64,000 bases of DNA from Flaccisagitta enflata (GCA_965153355.1 OZ231126.1:93806001-93870000); one strand, 5' to 3'; positions 34,737-46,559 are shown, numbered from the stretch's first letter. A program made the numbers and translations. The notes: a model not told the origin generated them from the letters alone.

Positions 34737-34937
34737 AAACAAGTAACGCAGGGTTACAGTATCGTCGCGGGCGGGTGGGCAGGGGCGTACAACCCTCTAT
34801 CTATACATCAGTTCTTGACTGCAGCATCTAAAATGTGCGTTTTCACACTTTTTTTACTTGATCATTTTGGACAGACAGATGGTCGAACCAAGAGAAGGAC
34901 AAAGCCGCTTAGGAAGTCGCGAGTCCACGACTTAAAA
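34737..34937 (-). mobile_element. Palindrome-end family copy, diverged
   Basis: AACAAGTAACGCAGGGTTAC, GCGGGCGGGTGGGCAGGGGC, then GAAGTCGCGAGTCCACGACT. A + oriented fragment (AAGTCGCGTGCAGACAGTTC) lies just upstream at 34646. Confidence 0.6.
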
Positions 34938-34957
34938 CTTTTAGTACAGCTCATCTG

Positions 34958-35550
34958 ATATGGCCTCCTTTTGTAAGGGCAATGTTGTTTCAACTTTCAT
35001 AAGTATCAGTACCTTGGTACAGAATGCCGGCGGTCCCATATGGTTGTACCTCGATTCTTGCCTCTAAGGGTATGGTTTTCTAATCAATATTGCTAGTGTC
35101 AGTACTTCCATCAGTACATTAGTAATCTTTGATTGTTATTTTTGTAAGAGATTTTGTGTATACTAAATGGTATGGGCCTGTCCGAACCTATACTAATGAG
35201 GTATGCAGTCAAGCTGATAGTTTTTTTCAGGTAAGCATTTTTTTCGTCAATTGTAAAGGATAGTTGTGAGCAATCCGGAGTAAACACCATTGAAAGCTTG
35301 CAAGGCTTTCATCCTTTGTAAATTGGAGAATTCTGGCCTCCTTTTGTAAGGGCAATGTTGTTTCAACTTTCATAGCAGAGATAAATGTTTGCTTTGTTCA
35401 TATTATCTTATGAATGGCGCACACGATATTTGTCTGACTTCTTAGATTTTGACATAAGTATCAACATTTGCAAATGCACTTAGCTCAGTGAAGCTGGATA
35501 TAGGAGAAACTTAGACATGACTGGCGCCATAATAACCAATAGTAAAACAG
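34958..35550. other. Stretch with a 40-bp direct repeat
   Basis: TGGCCTCCTTTTGTAAGGGC plus the following ~20 bases (to CTTTCAT) occur at 34960 and again at 35335. Nothing else recognised. Confidence 0.6.
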
Positions 35551-35554
35551 CAAT

Positions 35555-36154
35555 ACAGGGTGTATCATGCCAAATTAGATATAAGAAAACGATGGCATTC
35601 TGCTTCTAAAAGTGCAAAAATAATTTTGAAAAAAGATTCAAAGAGCATATGAGCTCCGGTTTTTTGTGTAAAAATTTCATGGGTCTGGGTCATATATTGT
35701 AGCCACAATATCAATTTGAAATAAATTGAGCATTTAGAGGAGAAGCACTTTGAACATGATTTTGATTCTGAAAGTTTTTTTTTTTTTTTTTTGAATTGCT
35801 CTCATTTCTAAACGACTTAAGTTACAGATGCCAGATTGGTCCCAAATCAAAGCTTATCAAATTTTCTTTAATTTGAGACCAATCTGGCAAATGTGGCTCA
35901 AGCCGTTTAGAAATGAGAGCAATTCAAAGAAAAGCTTTCAGCATCACAATCATATCCAAAAAGTTTCTCCTTTAAATGCTCAGTTCACTTCAAATTAATG
36001 TTGCGGCTAGAATATTTGACCCAGACTCGTAATATTTTGACACAAAAAACCGGAGCTTGTATGCTCTTTGAATCTTTTTTCAGATCTATTTTTGCACTTT
36101 CAGTAGCAGAATGCCATCGTTTTCTTATATCTAATTTGGCATGATACACCTTGT
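35555..36154. mobile_element. TA-flanked foldback element F11
   Basis: CAGGGTGTATCATGCCAAAT at the left and ATTTGGCATGATACACCTTG at the right, flanked by TA. Arms over 200 bp include GAGCTCCGGTTTTTTGTG and its complement. Tc1/mariner-type target site and TIR (CAGGGTG). Confidence 0.82.
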
Positions 36155-36205
36155 ATAATTTATAAACTTGGTTGGTTGCTTAAGAACTGTAATCAGACAT
36201 GAAAA

Positions 36206-36416
36206 AACAAGGTCGGATACATTACTACCCAAGTAACATGCGTGACCCGCACTGCGGGTGGGCAGGGGCAATGATAAAAAAGGCTAATCAAGCATTTGGG
36301 TAGGAGCAAAAAACCGCCGGTAAACGCCTATAAAACAAAGTGTTGCGGACCAACGGACTGACGGACCAACTAAAACACTTATCGGGTTATAGAGTCAGGT
36401 GCACGTGACTAAAAAG
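36206..36416 (-). mobile_element. Palindrome-end family copy
   Basis: AACAAGGTCGGATACATTAC, GCGGGTGGGCAGGGGCAATG, ends GAGTCAGGTGCACGTGACTA. Confidence 0.72.
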
Positions 36417-37164
36417 TGACCACTTCTCGCTATCAGCATTAACAGACAGTGCACCATGGATTCTCACCAAAATTTTGTTCTCAATAGCTTTTATTGAAGA
36501 AAATTAATCTCATTACTACTTCATTTCTTTAAAAGATGTCATCTTTGTTGTTCTCAATAAAAGGTCAGTGATTAGAATGTAAAAAATCGATGACGAGATC
36601 AATGACAGACACCAAAAGAAAGAGAGTGATTGAACTATAGCATCACCTTGAATTGAGCATCATCTTTGGATGTTTGTTCCTTGCTTCTTATTGGTCAGAT
36701 TGAATGTGTGTTTGCAACAACTTTTCCATGAGCTTTTTCTCTTTAAGTGCAGAAAAGTGGCAGGAAAAGATCGCATGTTTGGATTTGTTATAAGGAGATC
36801 TACAAATTAGTATTGAGTTTTTGCAAAAGTAGGCGGGAATAGAATTTTTTTTTCTCTCTATATTGAAATATAAGCTTAAATTTATCCTTGGCTTCCAATA
36901 AGCTGTACATGGAATGGGGTAATCCAGCCAAATCATGTTCCTCTACCTCCGAGAATGGAAGTTAAAAGAAAATTAAAAAAAAATGTCCCTATATTAGGGT
37001 CCTAACTTCAGGTGGTTTTTTTTGGAGTTGACTCATGCACAAGAAATACATTAGAGATAAGGTCCTTACCTTCCATCTTACACTTTTGGAAGGTCAAAAT
37101 AAGGTCTGGGATGATTCCACCATGGAGGTCAAAGGTCAAGGGGTCACAAGGGGACCCCCTGTAG

Positions 37165-37690
37165 GGGGTCGAAATTTCAAAATGGGAATTTTTCTATTCT
37201 GAAAGCAGATTTGGATTCTCCTCAGAAAAGTAGCTGCAGAATCTACTTTTCTTTTTTTAATTTTTTTATTATAAGTAGGTCAAAAAGGGGGTCAAAGGTC
37301 TTAAAAGACCCCCAAATTGAACCTTCAAACCATTTTTTTGGTAAAAATTTCAAAATAGGAATTTTGCTATTTTGAAAGCAGATTTGAATTCTTCTTAAAA
37401 GAGTAGCTGAAGAATCTACTTTTCTATTTTACATTTTTTTATTATTAGTGGGGCAAAATGGGGGTCAAAGGTCATAAATGACCCAAAAATTGACCCTTCA
37501 AACCGTTTTTGGGAAAAAGTTTCAAAACTTGAAAAATACAATTCTGACTGCAGATTTGGATTCCTCTAAAAAAGAACCAAATATAAATTCTTTTTTGTTT
37601 TTCGGTTAATTATAAGAAGTAGGTAAAAGATGGGATCAAAGGTTGCAAAAAAAAAAACTTAAATTTGCGTAAATATTCCAAAACGAGAAA
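37165..37690 (+). repeat. Three diverged 174-bp tandem units
   Basis: AAATTTCAAAATGGGAATTT recurs at about 37170, 37344 and 37518, each followed by GCAGATTTGGATTC and ATCTACTTTTCT-type sequence. Confidence 0.8.
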
Positions 37691-38503
37691 TTAGGCACAA
37701 AAGCAACTGGCTAGCATTTCAAGAAAAGTAAAATGAAAAATTGGGTAAGTCCATATATAGGGGGGGTCATACAGGGTTGATTTTGTAAAATTCCTTATTG
37801 AACTCTGGAATCTGGGGGTTGATCGTGTGTAGAAAAGGTTAGAAAAATTTCGGGTATCTTCCTTTTGAGGAAAAATAATCCAATTTTGATCAAAAATAAA
37901 GTATCCGATAGGCGAAAATCGCAAAAATCGCGAAAATTGCAAAGGTAGAGGCCATTGGTAGTAGCCATCAGGACACTACAAAACATTCATTTTTGGTTTA
38001 GATGATGTATTTTTGCCTTACCCTTACCATTTATGGTAGCAATAAGGCTTTCAATGCAAGATTTTTCTCATTTTAAGAACTTTATACATAATGCCGTTAA
38101 GCCAAAAATACGCAAAAATCAAAGAAATTATAAAAATCTTTAAAAATGGATAAAATTGTTCAGCCTGTTGTGTGATAGAAAAAATTGTTCCTGATTATTC
38201 TAAAGAATAAGTATTCTTGTTATTCTAAGATTCCTTTCCCTTGCATGTTAAAAAATAACATTTTTTATCCACAGAATGACTGCAAAAAAAGGCAAAAATA
38301 AGCAAAATCAATAAAAATTGCAAAAATCAGTGCTCAAGCTTCTTCCTCCAGGATCTGGCATGGGTCTTTTACCTATGTTTTTTCTGTTTTTTTTTTAGTT
38401 TATTTGTTTTTTTTGTTTTTTTTTTCAAATCAATGTTTGCACCTACACAAATATAGGTAGGGCTTTATGGTCAAACTAGAAACCAGTTCAATGAAATGGC
38501 TGA

Positions 38504-38962
38504 TTTTTGGGCAGCGGCCCCAAAGGGGATGAAGGCCTGTAGAACACAGGGGGACTTTCGTTTATTCGTTTGTTCATTCGTCCTTCTATCTGTTTGTCCC
38601 CCTCAGGCCCTCTTAGGCCTAAAATCTGCCCTCTCAGGCCTTGAATCTGTCTTCTCAGGCCTGGAATTGGCCCTCTCAGGCCTGAAACCTGTCCTCTCAG
38701 GCCTTAATCTGCCCTCTCCAATTCAAGGCCTGAGAGGCCAGATTTCCGGCCTGTGAGGGCAGATTTCAGGCCTGAGAGGGCAGATTTCAGGCCTGAGAGG
38801 GCCTGGGGGGGGACTGATGGATGGACAGACAAACAACAAACAAACAAAAGTCCCCCTGTGTTCTACAGGACTTCATCCCTACCAGTGCCACTTCCTTGCT
38901 TCCTCTCATTCAGATTCACAACCATGCAAAGCAGGGCAATGGGTATCGCTGACCACATATAG
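38504..38962 (+). mobile_element. GCAGCGGCCC-family element, copy 7
   Basis: TTTGGGCAGCGGCCCCAAAG, GTAGAACACAGGGGGACTTT at the left; AAAGTCCCCCTGTGTTCTAC at the right; a core of CTCAGGCCTGAAATC 24-bp-like units; tail GGGTATCGCTGACCA. Confidence 0.82.
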
Positions 38963-39329
38963 CCGTGGGGCGACCTGTTAACCACTTAGAACTTGAGCAA
39001 ATGAAGAAGCAAACATGAAAAAAATGTGCACATTTTGAACGAAAACAATGTTAACAAATACAACAAAACAACTGAGCAGGAGCTGTTTCAGCAAATCAAA
39101 ACCTCATTTATTGAGTAAAAGTTTTTAAAAATCCATTAGCTATGCAAAAAAACGTATGAGTCACTTGGATCAGAACATTTGAAATTGTCTTTAATAGAAT
39201 TACAGTTTAAAATCATAACACTAAAAAAAGGTAATAAAAAGACTTATTTTTTGAACAAATTACGTAAAGAAAATCAAAACGTTCAATCTTATGACTTATG
39301 ACTTTCTTGCCTTTTAATGCTCTTTCAAA

Positions 39330-39870
39330 GAGATAGTCAAGAAATGGGTTGGAATTTGCCCAGACCAGCATGATTGTGATCACACCCCCATGCCATAAAT
39401 GGTTTCACAGAAACAGTTACCAAAAAATTGATATCCCAGCTCAAGGAGTTTGGTTGGAGTCTGTCTCCACTTTGACTGCATGAGGTGCATTTGGAGGATA
39501 TTTGCCCTCTTTGGCACAAAAGTTAACCCCCCCTTTCCTCTGTTGCTGCAAGATAAACCCTGCTGATGAAATGTCTTTGACTGCACTGGTGTTGTGGACC
39601 AAAGTTCAAAGCTGCTTCAAAGGTTGACTGGGAATCAGCCAAGTTGACAGAGCTACCTTTCACTTTGGACTGAACTACTTGCTACCAAAAAGAAATACCT
39701 CATTACCCATGCCAGACCAAGTGCAGTGGAAAGGGCCATCATCTGTCTCTGAGGCTTCTGCTGCTGTGGTTGCACAAGAAGCTAGGGAAGGTTTCATCTC
39801 AGAATGATGAATGAGATTATTGAAAATAGTAAATGAGGTCTGTGATTTTGCACAAATTCCTCTCATTTAC
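39330..39870 (-). pseudogene. Coding-like relic inside the 4.1-kb inverted-repeat element
   Basis: Minus-strand pieces in shifting frames: MKPSLASCATTAAEASETDD, FHCTWSGMGNEVFLFGSK, GGVNFCAKEGKYPPNAPHAV, KLLELGYQFFGNCFCETIYG. The composition is unlike the surrounding low-complexity AT-rich sequence. It sits centrally between the long arms 36985-38481 and 40137-41085, where a transposase or cargo gene would be expected. No family is assigned. Confidence 0.35.
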
Positions 39871-41198
39871 TTTTTTACCTTTATTGCATTTTCTTTTCTT
39901 TTTGACTTGTTACTGAGGTCTTGGTGATCTAGCACAGAAAGTGCTCAGTTATTAATCTTTACAATTTCTTTTCAATTTAATTTTCAATTTAAATTGTTTA
40001 ATGTTTATTACTATTTATTTTTGCCTTAGTGGTTTACATCACCTAATTGTGCATTTAAGGGTACTTTAGGTGCTTTAAGGTGATTTTACATTTTTGTCTG
40101 CTTTTGATGGAATTGCCTTTGTTGGTTAAAGATTTTGTCAAACTGGCTTCTAGTTTGACCATGAAGCCCTACCCATATTTGTGTAGGTGCAAACATTGAT
40201 TTGAAAGAAAAAAAAAAACAAATAAACTCTGAAAAAAAAACCAAAAAAAAATTAAGTAAAACACCCATGCCAGACTGCAAGTCCTGGAGGAAGAAGCTTG
40301 AGCACTGATTTTTGTAATTTTTATTGATTTTGCTTATTTTCGCCTTTTTTTGCAAATATTCTATGGATAAAAAATGATATTTTTTAACATGCAAGGGAAA
40401 GAATATTAGAATAACAAGAATACTGATTCAAACAAACATCTTTAGAATAATCAGGAAAAATTTTTTTTATCGTACAACCGGCTGAACAATTTTATCCATT
40501 TTTAAAATTTTTTATAATTTCTTTGATTTTTGCTTATTATTCACTCAAGGGCATTATGTATAAAGCTCTGAAAAATCTTGCATTAAAAGCCTAATTATCA
40601 CCATAAATGGTAAGGGTAAGGCAAAAATACATCATCTAAACCAAAAATGAATGTTTTGTAGTGTCCTGATGGCTACTACCAATGGCCTCTATCCTAGCAA
40701 TTTTCGCGATTTTTTTCGATTTTTGCGATTTTCGCCTATCAGATACCTCATTTTTGATCAAAAATGGATTATTTTTCCTTAAAAGGGAGATACCCAAAAA
40801 GTTTTCTAACCTTTTCTACACACAACCAACCCTCAGATTCCAGTGTTCCATAAGGAATTTCCAAAATAAACCCTGCATGACCCCCCCTAAGGAGGAAGGT
40901 CAACAAAAGAACACTTGTGACAAAGATCCACCGATGACCCGGACCCCCTGTCACAAAACGTCCTTGGTGGAATCATTGCACTCAACGGATGACCTTGATA
41001 GTTTCCAAACTTGAACTACACATACATAACTTGCTTTAGCTCTTTGTGCATCTCAATCGCTCGCGAAGTTAGGGTCCTACCTATATGCACTAAAAAAAAG
41101 ACTCCCTGCCCTATGTGCAGTGTAATGCTAAACTGATCGGAAAAAATTTGAGGGATGTTCTACTTTACTTATTTTAGCCATCAAACTGAAACAGCATT

Positions 41199-41406
41199 TT
41201 TTTAGTCGCGTGCTACGCGACTCTACAACCGGCTTTGTTGGTCCGTCGGTCGGTCGGTCGGTCCGTCCGTCCATTGGTCACACTTTACTTTTTTCGGGTT
41301 TTTGCGGTCTTTGGCCCCGCTGCTCCTGCCTAAATGATGGAGAGGCCTCAAATATGGCCCCTGCCCACCCGCACGCGACTTGGGTAGCCGTGTATCCGGC
41401 CTTGTT
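41199..41406 (+). mobile_element. Palindrome-end family copy (main type)
   Basis: AGTCGCGTGCTACGCGACTC, CACACTTTACTTTTTTCGGG, GCACGCGACTTGGGTAGCCG, GTGTATCCGGCCTTGTT. The distal GCACGCGACT matches the complement of the start exactly. Confidence 0.9.
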
Positions 41407-41504
41407 CTCTCAAAAATCAGGCAAGGAATGAGGATATGAGGATATGATCAAGAAGGAATGGCTGTAATTAAACGCGGAAGGTCCAGCAAGATAAAAGGGC
41501 AAAG

Positions 41505-41680
41505 GAATGGTTAGAGATGGGGGTTGGTTAGAAATGAGGGTTGGTTAGAGACGGGGGTTGGTTAGAGACGGAAATCAGTTAGAGATGGGAGTAGGTTGAG
41601 ATGGGAGGTTGGTTAGAGTTGGGGGTAGTTAGAGATGGGGGTTAGTTAGAGATGGAAGTTGTTTAGAAATGGGGTTGACG
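41505..41680 (+). repeat. ~18-bp minisatellite GGTTGGTTAGAGATGGGG
   Basis: About nine imperfect units (GGGGGTTGGTTAGAAATGAG and similar). Confidence 0.85.
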
Positions 41681-41824
41681 ACGACAACTAAAAGGCAAGT
41701 TAAGTTTTTTTTTACGCAACATGCTCAAGACCTCATAAATCTCCCCGTTGACACAGCAAAGTGAACCTTCAAATTTGTAGACTATAATTTTTTTTCTATC
41801 TCGCGAGTTTTTTTTTCTTTTTAA

Positions 41825-41893
41825 AGCAAAGTGCCCGAGCACGCGAGCATTGTTCATAGGCGGCTAAATTTTTTTGTAGGCAAGGGAGAAAAA
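41825..41893 (+). repeat. Dispersed repeat GTGCCCGAGCACGCGAGCAT, copy 1
   Basis: GTGCCCGAGCACGCGAGCAT, ATAGGCGGCTAAATTTTTTT and GTAGGCAAGG also occur, slightly changed, near 63460-63735. Confidence 0.65.
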
Positions 41894-42319
41894 TATGTAG
41901 GGTATTTTTTTATGAATAAGAAGAAAAAGATAATCATTTATATACTATCTTCGCCAAAAGAAACACAGCTGAGCAGTTGCTTTACTCAATTGAGCGCCTT
42001 TGCGAAGTCGGATTCAATTGAAATTCACGACAGAAAAAAACTATAGCAAAAGATCTATCAAACACTGCAATTCGCATCTCACTAAGTCTATTAGTTTACA
42101 AATTATAGCAGAAAGAATGAAAAGTTTCATTTCAGAAAAGTAATAAATAATGTTCCCTTGAAATAGCTCATGTTTTGTAGGTCATAACTCACTTATTTTT
42201 GAACGGATTTACGAAAAATTGGTGACAGTTGGAAGGGTCCTGAAGAGATCTTTAAAATGGGACCAATCCGGCATTTCCAGCTTAATTCTTTAAAAGTTAC
42301 AAGCAAAACAAGGTTGATT

Positions 42320-42981
42320 GTCCTGAATATGGGTCTGAGAAAAATCGCTGGAATGGCCTGGAGAGCAATCAGTCCCAAAAACCTGCAGCAGCCCTGCAGT
42401 ACCAATCCATGCCACGGTTGGGTGCTTCACATAGCAAAAGTTTGGAGTATCCCTTCACCCTACTTAGGTAATGTGGAGGAGCAAAAATCATGAAGATGAC
42501 CATTTTCCTTTTTTCAAAATTCCTTCATCTTCCATTTCTATTTTGGTCTTAAAGTTTCCACTGATTTCCCAGAATTCAACAAAATCCTGTGTAGTTTTGT
42601 CACAAAAAGGACAATTATTTGTTTTTAAAAATCATGATGTATGAATAAATAAACTAAAATATCAGAACATAAGTTGTGAAAGAGCAAATGAAAAGGCAGA
42701 ATTGCAATTCTGTAAAGAGAAGAAAACTATGAAAGCTGATTCAAACAATGTCAGCATATTATTTTATCCCACTGCATTATGCAAATTAGGTCCTCAATAG
42801 CAATTTTCTAAAAAATGGAAGATGAACGATTTTTGATAAAACAAAAATGGTAAGGGTTCTAAAATTGGTCACTCCACATTAGGTAAAGAGGGCGAAAAGA
42901 AATAACCAACTTTTGCTATGCGGAGCACCCAAATGCCACGGCAGATGCAAGCCATCATTGATGCTGGGGGAGCCAACACTC
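42320..42981 (+). pseudogene. Tc1/mariner-like transposase C-terminal relic, interrupted
   Basis: AWRAISPKNLQQ (frame from about 42350) followed, after one frameshift and a 515-bp insertion at 42418-42932, by SMPRQMQAIIDAGGANTRH and a stop. This is the conserved C-terminus of Tc1-type transposases (the W..I.P..L..LV.SMPRR.QAVI..GG.T pattern; family knowledge). The N-terminal and DDE-bearing parts are not visible upstream, so only a 3' fragment survives. Confidence 0.7.
42418..42932. mobile_element. Foldback element F13 with a 9-bp target duplication
   Basis: Starts TTGGGTGCTTCACATAGCAA and ends TTGCTATGCGGAGCACCCAA. The flanking ATGCCACGG is duplicated exactly (42409-42417 and 42933-42941). 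A long TIR with a 9-bp duplication is the Mutator-like signature (family knowledge). It interrupts the Tc1-like transposase relic. Confidence 0.85.
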
Positions 42982-43230
42982 GTCATTAGAATACAATTTT
43001 GGCATTTGTTTGAAGTATTTGAGCTTGCCATTAAACCTATTTAATAACTGCTGCGTTACTTCTGCCGAAGATAGTAGACTATCAAAGATTGTTTTTTGAG
43101 AATTTGATCATTAGTCTTAATGCAAATAATCATTGCAAAGAAGTTTATATTTGTGTATTCAAAATCTGATTAAATCTTTTTTAAATCATACGCTTTTAAT
43201 GTAGGCAGGAAGTCAAATCAGATAATTTCC

Positions 43231-43628
43231 CTTTTTGGGCAGCGGCCCCAAAGGGGTCGATGACCTATGCTTTCACAAATATGGGGAATTTTCTCCTCCT
43301 TTTCCTCCTTCTTCTTCTTCTTCCCCTCAGCTTGCCATCTTGCCAAATTCTGCCAAAACTGCCAAATTCTGCCTGATTCTGCCACATTCTACCCATGTTT
43401 TTCCAAATTCTGCCAATTTCTGCCAATCTCAGCTAATTTCTGCAAAATTCTGCAAAACTCGGCCATCTCCCCTCCCAGCTTCTGGGAGGAGGAGGAGAAA
43501 ACTCCGCATATGTGTGAAAGCATAGGTGTTTCAGAGCCGCTACCCTGCACCCTTCCTCAATCTTAATCATAAACTTCTCCGGCAGGGCAGGGGTACCGCT
43601 GACCATCTGATTCTTTTGCAACTATTAC
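43231..43628 (+). mobile_element. GCAGCGGCCC-family element, copy 8
   Basis: TTTTTGGGCAGCGGCCCCAA, GACCTATGCTTTCACAAATA, a core of AAATTCTGCCAAATTCTGCC units, mirror ATGTGTGAAAGCATAGG, and tail GGGTACCGCTGACCATCTGA to CTTTTGCAACTATTA. Confidence 0.85.
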
Positions 43629-43629
43629 A

Positions 43630-44095
43630 ATTATGGGAAAGCGGTCCAGGTTTTGCGTGATCCGATGGCTCTGAAATTTCAGCGGTGGTTTCACCATCAA
43701 ATGGTGCACAAAGCCAGTGAACATAAACGATCTGAGCATATTAGGTCAAAAGCCCGCGAGCTGTTGAGTAATATTTTCATAGTAAGTAGTAATCAATAGC
43801 TTTTGAAAAGAGAAGCAAACAGATAATAAGAGTTAGGACCAATTTGTCATTGGGCATGAAACAGTAGCACTTAAATGGCGATTTACCAAGAACAACTCAT
43901 ATCATTGCCAATGAGGAACAAAACAGGGGCCTTTAGGTAAAGCAAATGAAATACGTAAGAATAAATGTTAAAAAACTTAAAAAAAAAAAAACATGGAATA
44001 AGGGCGGATTCCTAACTTCCTTTCAATTGTTTCTTTTTTTCGTTCGTCAGTAAATTCATCTCTGACTCTGGTGAGATGCTGTTCAATCCCTTCAA
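43630..44095. other. Unique AT-rich stretch
   Basis: No repeats or coding relics recognised. Confidence 0.4.
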
Positions 44096-44099
44096 CCAG

Positions 44100-44135
44100 A
44101 GAAAGAGAGAGAGAGGCCAGATGCAGAGAGAGAGA

Positions 44136-44232
<97 letters not shown>
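44100..44232 (+). repeat. (GA)n microsatellite
   Basis: GA units with GGCCAGATGC and GGAGAG interruptions. Confidence 0.96.
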
Positions 44233-44337
44233 GTGATTGAGTGAAAAACGAAGAAGAAAAGTTAAAGAATTTCATAACCAGTTTTTGAATTGTTTATTTC
44301 TTAGGATTCGTCATACTTCGTTTCTGTTTCTCTCTGT

Positions 44338-44544
44338 TTTTACTTGCGGACACGCAACTCTATAAGAGCCTTTGTCCGTCGGTCCATCCGTCTGTTGGTC
44401 ATTCTGTCCGTCGGGGGTCATCGAGTTGAAGAGTGGGAAAACGAGCATTTAAGACACTTTTTGAGTAAGTTTGAGTGTGGGGGATGGGTAGGGGTGTGGA
44501 TGCCCACCCATCCGCAACGATATGGTGACCCCGCGTCACTTGTT
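44338..44544 (+). mobile_element. Palindrome-end family copy, TTGCGGAC subfamily
   Basis: ACTTGCGGACACGCAACTCT at the start, GTCCGTCGGTCCATCC, then CCATCCGCAACGATATGG and CACTTGTTTG at the end. The distal TCCGCAA complements TTGCGGA. Confidence 0.75.
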
Positions 44545-44647
44545 TGTGGCGGACACGCATTTCTGTATGTTGCTGTGTTGGTCGGTCCGTTGGCCTTGTA
44601 ATATCACGCACTGTCCAACCATCCGCCACTGTTGCCCTGTGTGCTGC

Positions 44648-44652
<5 letters not shown>
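44545..44652 (+). mobile_element. Minimal palindrome-end family copy, GTGGCGGAC variant
   Basis: GTGGCGGACACGCATTTCTG, GTGTTGGTCGGTCCGTTGG, then CCATCCGCCACTGTTGCCCT and GCTGCTTGTTTC. The distal TCCGCCAC complements GTGGCGGA, unlike its neighbour. A (CT)n array follows at once. Confidence 0.65.
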
Positions 44653-44712
<60 letters not shown>

Positions 44713-44740
44713 CTCTCTCCTCTCTCTCTCTCTCTTCTGG
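44652..44740 (+). repeat. (CT)n microsatellite at an element end
   Basis: CT units beginning directly after the TTGTTT end of the preceding element. Confidence 0.95.
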
Positions 44741-46055
44741 TTTCATGGCTTTTCGTGTATCGTTGTTTCGAACTTTTCGACAGTTTTTCACTCTCCAAAA
44801 ATTTTTTTAAAAGATGACTAAAAAAACTTTTTTTTTCAAGAATGAGTAAAAAGCTTTGACAATATCACAATTGTACGCAATGATATTGTAGACACCTTGA
44901 CAAAATTGTCCCACAACGTAACCAACGACATGCCTTCAAATGCTTTACAACATGAGACAATAAAAAAAAGTCTAACTTAACGTTGTTCCAACAATGAACA
45001 AACAAGATATTATGGATATCTGCTGGTAAAAGAAAAAAAAATCTATCTTAAGAAGTTGGAACTTTGTTTTCCCCATGAAATCTTTTAGAGTTGGAGTAAA
45101 CTCAGATGATGTGAGCAGGACATAAGAACTGACAATAAAGTTTCACCAAAAAGCAGGTTGTATAGTCCCGTATAGTTCCGAATCATCTCATAGAAAATGG
45201 TTGTACCGAAAAAATAGCAGTTCACTCATCTAGCCATGCACACATCGTCTGGGGTTTACTTGTACAAAATCAAACAAAGCTTCTCTTAGGTCAGCGAATA
45301 ATGACTCAAGAATTATCATATCGTTGCCGGAATTGATATTTCGTTGCCGGGTTGTGACGAGGTCAAACCTTGACCACGGTACAGTCACTCAAACAAATGA
45401 TGGAACAAATCAGACAACTTCAAATATGGAAGAACAATTTTAGACGTCAGGATCCCCCGTTCAAAATATTGCAATTCTTAGGGTTTGAAATAAAAAAACA
45501 TGTACTCATTCCATTTTTTTTACAAATCGGTCCAGAATATGATTTTCGTTTTGGTCAAACTTGGGCCAAAAAAATTAGAGACTTTTTTTACGCTTAAAAC
45601 AACTGTTTTTGCTTTGAAAACACTATCTTTTTGCACTTTCAAAATTATTTATGTAAAAATACACAGTTCTTGTTATGATTGGTACATGCGGGAAACTAAA
45701 ACATTTTGGGGTAGGCCTAAGTTGTCCAAAAATAGCTTTAAAAGCCTGAAATGTAAAAAAGTCAGTCAAAAATGAAAAAATCCACAAAACTAATCAAGTG
45801 GAACAATTTCTTAAGGTATAGTTTTTAATTGTTTTCATTTTCATTGATTTAATGTTAAAAACATGCAAGTAATGAGTGAAAAACAAATAACCACAATATG
45901 CTAATGAGATCTCATTTGCATATTGCGGTTTTGCATAATCGCATATAAGATGTATGTTTCTCATAGTGGATCAATGAAATTCATAGCTTACGCTGAGAAA
46001 TAGATCTAAATGATTACTTTTAAGTATTTTTTTATTCTTGGGTCTTTTTTTTCAC

Positions 46056-46291
46056 TTTTTAGTTGCGGACACGCAATTCTATAAGAGGCTTTGTCCGTCC
46101 GTTGGTCCGTTGGTCCGTCGATCCGTCGGTCCGTTGGTCCGTCGGTCCATCGGTCCGTCAGTTTGTCAGTCCGACAGCCCGTCGGTCCATCGGTCCGTTG
46201 GTCCGTAATGATCGAGTCGAAAAGTGGAAAAAAGCGCGTTTCCGCCCCTGCCCACCCGTCCGCAACTGATGGCCGTGTGTCCGGCCTTGTT
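46056..46291 (+). mobile_element. Palindrome-end family copy, TTGCGGAC subfamily
   Basis: AGTTGCGGACACGCAATTCT at the start, then about 18 GTCC/GGTC units, GTCCGCAACTGATGGCC and GTGTGTCCGGCCTTGTT. GTCCGCAACT is the exact complement of AGTTGCGGAC. Confidence 0.88.
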
Positions 46292-46559
46292 AGGTGTTCA
46301 AAGCAGTTTTTGGACCACATGGCCTAATTCTCAGACATCCTTATTTCTCTCAAATATCTAATACAATCAGAACTTTATATCTTTACAGCAAAAATATTGA
46401 AAATATTGAAAGAAATACAAAATTCATTGCAAAAACAGCAGTTTTTGGCACTATAAAACGTTTCTAATTTTTTTTGGCCCAAGTTTTACCAAAATGATTA
46501 TCATATGCTGATTCTACACCCTTTTCAGGACCCCTATGTAAAAAATTGGAATGGGTACA

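Larger units (their letters stand above)
36985..41085. mobile_element. 4.1-kb long-inverted-repeat transposon
   Basis: Outer arms share AGGGTCCTAACTTC at 36997-37010 with GAAGTTAGGGTCCTACC at 41067, ATGCACAA near 37035 with TTGTGCAT near 41043, and GATGATTCCACCATGG at 37111 with GGTGGAATCAT near 40965. Inner arms 37758-38481 and 40137-40895 are closely complementary (GGTAGGGCTTTATGGTCAAA / TTTGACCATGAAGCCCTACC). The right arm has lost the three 174-bp units of the left arm. The centre holds a GCAGCGGCCC-family insertion and a coding relic. Confidence 0.75.

Noticed and set aside
34958-35380. LTR pair of a retrotransposon
   Set aside because: The direct repeat is only 40 bp, lacks TG..CA ends, and encloses no primer-binding site or coding sequence.
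39337-39586. Possible NADAR-like domain (ETIYGMG resembling a WGxG motif)
   Set aside because: Only a seven-residue resemblance in a relic with frameshifts; nearby frames do not supply the rest of the fold.
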